Shown here: positions 62,630-64,000 of the stretch, piece after piece | How positions within the stretch are numbered: position 1 is the first letter of the stretch | Layout of the letters: each line of letters starts with the position of its first letter | NCBI GenBank assembly: GCA_028280485.1 | Contig: JANQLS010000181.1 | Coordinates: 19,543 to 83,542, forward strand | DNA: 64,000 nt | Origin: Planctomycetota bacterium | GTDB taxonomy: Bacteria > Planctomycetota > UBA8108 > JACQVS01 | Reading direction: 5' to 3' | The notes under the pieces: model-generated | The model's input: only the letters and a program-made list of their open reading frames with translations | What the model was told of the DNA's origin: nothing | Database searches by the model: none | Program-made: the position numbers and the translations under genes

Positions 62630-64000
62630 GATGACTCTTTCGCCACTTCAATCTTAGGCCTCGGGAGACCTTCAAGGTATTCTTTTGAATTCAACATCAC
62701 TCGCAACATCGAACGCACGGAGTGATTTTCCTTTTTCATTTGATCCCAAATCTCACGGTAGAGAACACGCTCGTCATCGCGGATGCGCATCTCGCGACCA
62801 CTGAAGAAAATATAATGCGTGTTGATCATCGTTCGAAGGAATCGTTCTTTTTTGGCGGCCTTCAAGGCAAAGGCTTCCATGCCTTCTCCCTTGAATGGGT
62901 ATTGCTTCACCAATCCGTGATCGCTCTGATCGATGGGCTCTCCATTGGGATCTAACTTTCGATACTGACCCTTGTCATCCCAACGCAAACGTTGATGCGC
63001 AAGGGGAGTCAAGATCTTATGACAACTGTAGCAAGTCGACCCCTCTGCTGTCGTCGAAATTGCTGTACTCCCCGCGCGTTCAGCTTCGATCTCGGGGGTG
63101 ATTTCGAAAACGTATCCCAAAAACTTTTCGGCCACTTGAGCAGAGTAATTGTAGTGAGGTAGCCCCGGCTTGCCTTCGATGAACCCGGCGGTCGTTAAAA
63201 CTCCCGACTTCCCATGAAAAGCAGGACGCTTAACCTTTTTGAATTTCTCATTCACCGTGTAATCGGCGGTTAAAATTTCCTGGATCGGAAGGTCGTTATA
63301 AGCCACGTAAGACCAAAGTCGAACGGGCTCGTCTTGACTGGGCGTTCCCTGACTTTCAAGGTAGAGTCGAACACGATGAAAGTAGAACTTCTTAAATTCT
63401 TCTGACTTTAAAAAGTACTCGACCATGTTCTCGTGCTTTGCCCCTTTGACGAGATCCACAATTTCTACCGAAGAGGGAGGTCGTCCTACAAGATCTAGAG
63501 CCAACTTCACCAATTGAAGCTTCCGCTTCTCCAATGGATCTTTGACCTTGGTGATCGAGGGTGCGCGAGTGAGTAAAAAGTCGGGATGAGAAATTAATGC
63601 CCTTCCCAAGGCAACCCAAGCCACCTCTGAAATGTCTCGAGGCGGAGCTTCAAAGACAACTTTGGCTCCTTGAGTTTTCAAATCAACTTTAGGGCCTTCG
63701 GTTTGCTCCCAGGAGAAATTCAAAGGGGAATGTTGAACCGTAAAAGTACCATTGGCATCGACAGTAACTTTTGCACCCGTATGTGCGGCTCGTGGAGCGC
63801 GAACGTTGAGGATGGGGGTTGAAGCCTCGGCTCGAACGGTAACGGGAGTTCGAGTTTCATGGTGACGTTTAGCCGCAAAGCCCACCTGAGGACGATAAAA
63901 GGTTTTCGAGTTCCAACTCTTCTTTCGAATTGAAGGTCGGTACTTCAAGTGCAACTGGCCCTTTTTAGCGTTTTTATCTTCGTAACGATCCGGGCCCACT
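62626..64000 (-). CDS. DUF1549/DUF1588-like protein with CxxCH motif (5' end off the window)
   Basis: The visible 458 residues open to the right edge; a GTG at 63999 is probably not the start. It has an Ig/PKD-like part (LNFSWEQTEGPKVDL), a helical region with LVKLALDLVGRPPSSVEIV, which is the DUF1549 signature (xLDLxGxPPxxxE), NDLPIQEILTADYTVNEKF, a C-Y-S-C-H heme-type motif (GSTCYSCHKILTPLAHQRLR) and a DUF1553/1588-type end (NTHYIFFSGREMR, MLRVMLNSKEYLEG). These are periplasmic proteins that co-occur with DUF1501. The 4-bp overlap with the next gene fits a two-gene operon. Function unknown. Confidence 0.78.
   Translation of the reverse strand, partial: VGPDRYEDKNAKKGQLHLKYRPSIRKKSWNSKTFYRPQVGFAAKRHHETRTPVTVRAEASTPILNVRAPRAAHTGAKVTVDANGTFTVQHSPLNFSWEQTEGPKVDLKTQGAKVVFEAPPRDISEVAWVALGRALISHPDFLLTRAPSITKVKDPLEKRKLQLVKLALDLVGRPPSSVEIVDLVKGAKHENMVEYFLKSEEFKKFYFHRVRLYLESQGTPSQDEPVRLWSYVAYNDLPIQEILTADYTVNEKFKKVKRPAFHGKSGVLTTAGFIEGKPGLPHYNYSAQVAEKFLGYVFEITPEIEAERAGSTAISTTAEGSTCYSCHKILTPLAHQRLRWDDKGQYRKLDPNGEPIDQSDHGLVKQYPFKGEGMEAFALKAAKKERFLRTMINTHYIFFSGREMRIRDDERVLYREIWDQMKKENHSVRSMLRVMLNSKEYLEGLPRPKIEVAKESS

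Overview
The window looks like a chromosomal segment of a planctomycete (Planctomycetota) of moderate GC. The lineage is inferred from gene content: a C-terminal dockerin-like domain on a secreted propeller protein, a DUF1501 (Tat) protein coupled to a CxxCH/DUF1549-like protein, TonB-like anchored squalene-cyclase-fold proteins, an FHA-GAF-sigma54 activator, a GH141-like beta-helix protein, and many short palindromic intergenic repeats of a kind I recall from planctomycete genomes. I could not place it to genus. I saw no tRNA, rRNA, CRISPR array, transposase or prophage.

Region 1 (1-17.3 kb, all minus strand) is a type IV pilus/type II secretion-like assembly operon. It reads, in transcription order: an FHA-GAF-AAA+-Fis regulator, a membrane protein with two FHA domains, a PilM-PilN fusion, a PilO-like protein, a short PilP/GspC-like protein, a large TPR protein, a GspG-like pseudopilin, a second pseudopilin carrying a LamG domain, and a giant GspK-like pseudopilin (at least 1624 aa) with a LamG domain that runs off the left edge. 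Three consecutive parts end in or carry concanavalin-like (LamG-type) domains, which is the most unusual system in the window.

Region 2 (17.3-22.4 kb) has a PBP4-type D-Ala-D-Ala carboxypeptidase, an unknown protein and a squalene/phytoene synthase. Region 3 (22.4-28.0 kb) is an AT-rich accessory stretch: two tandem secreted propeller-like paralogues, two tandem two-helix membrane paralogues with a relic of another copy, and two 275-bp composite repeat cassettes.

Region 4 (28-42.3 kb) is mostly housekeeping: a zinc-ribbon membrane protein, a DUF2270 protein, gamma-glutamyltransferase, an outer-membrane barrel lipoprotein, a VWA protein, LexA, a DUF6174-like protein, glycerol kinase, glucose-6-phosphate isomerase, a ThiE/TenI protein and chorismate synthase. 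Several strong hairpin terminators separate convergent genes.

Region 5 (42.3-64 kb) is rich in envelope and secreted proteins: a 1.1-kaa propeller/FN3-like/dockerin protein, a glycosylasparaginase, a glycosyltransferase next to a double WaaP-like kinase, two tandem TonB-like/squalene-cyclase-fold paralogues, a GH141-like beta-helix protein, a POT peptide transporter with an inserted Ig/cadherin-like module, and a DUF1501 plus CxxCH protein pair at the right edge. Repeat families (a 143-bp MITE-like element and its 60-62-bp short form, a 92-95-bp triple palindrome, and smaller hairpins) lie in nearly every long intergenic gap.
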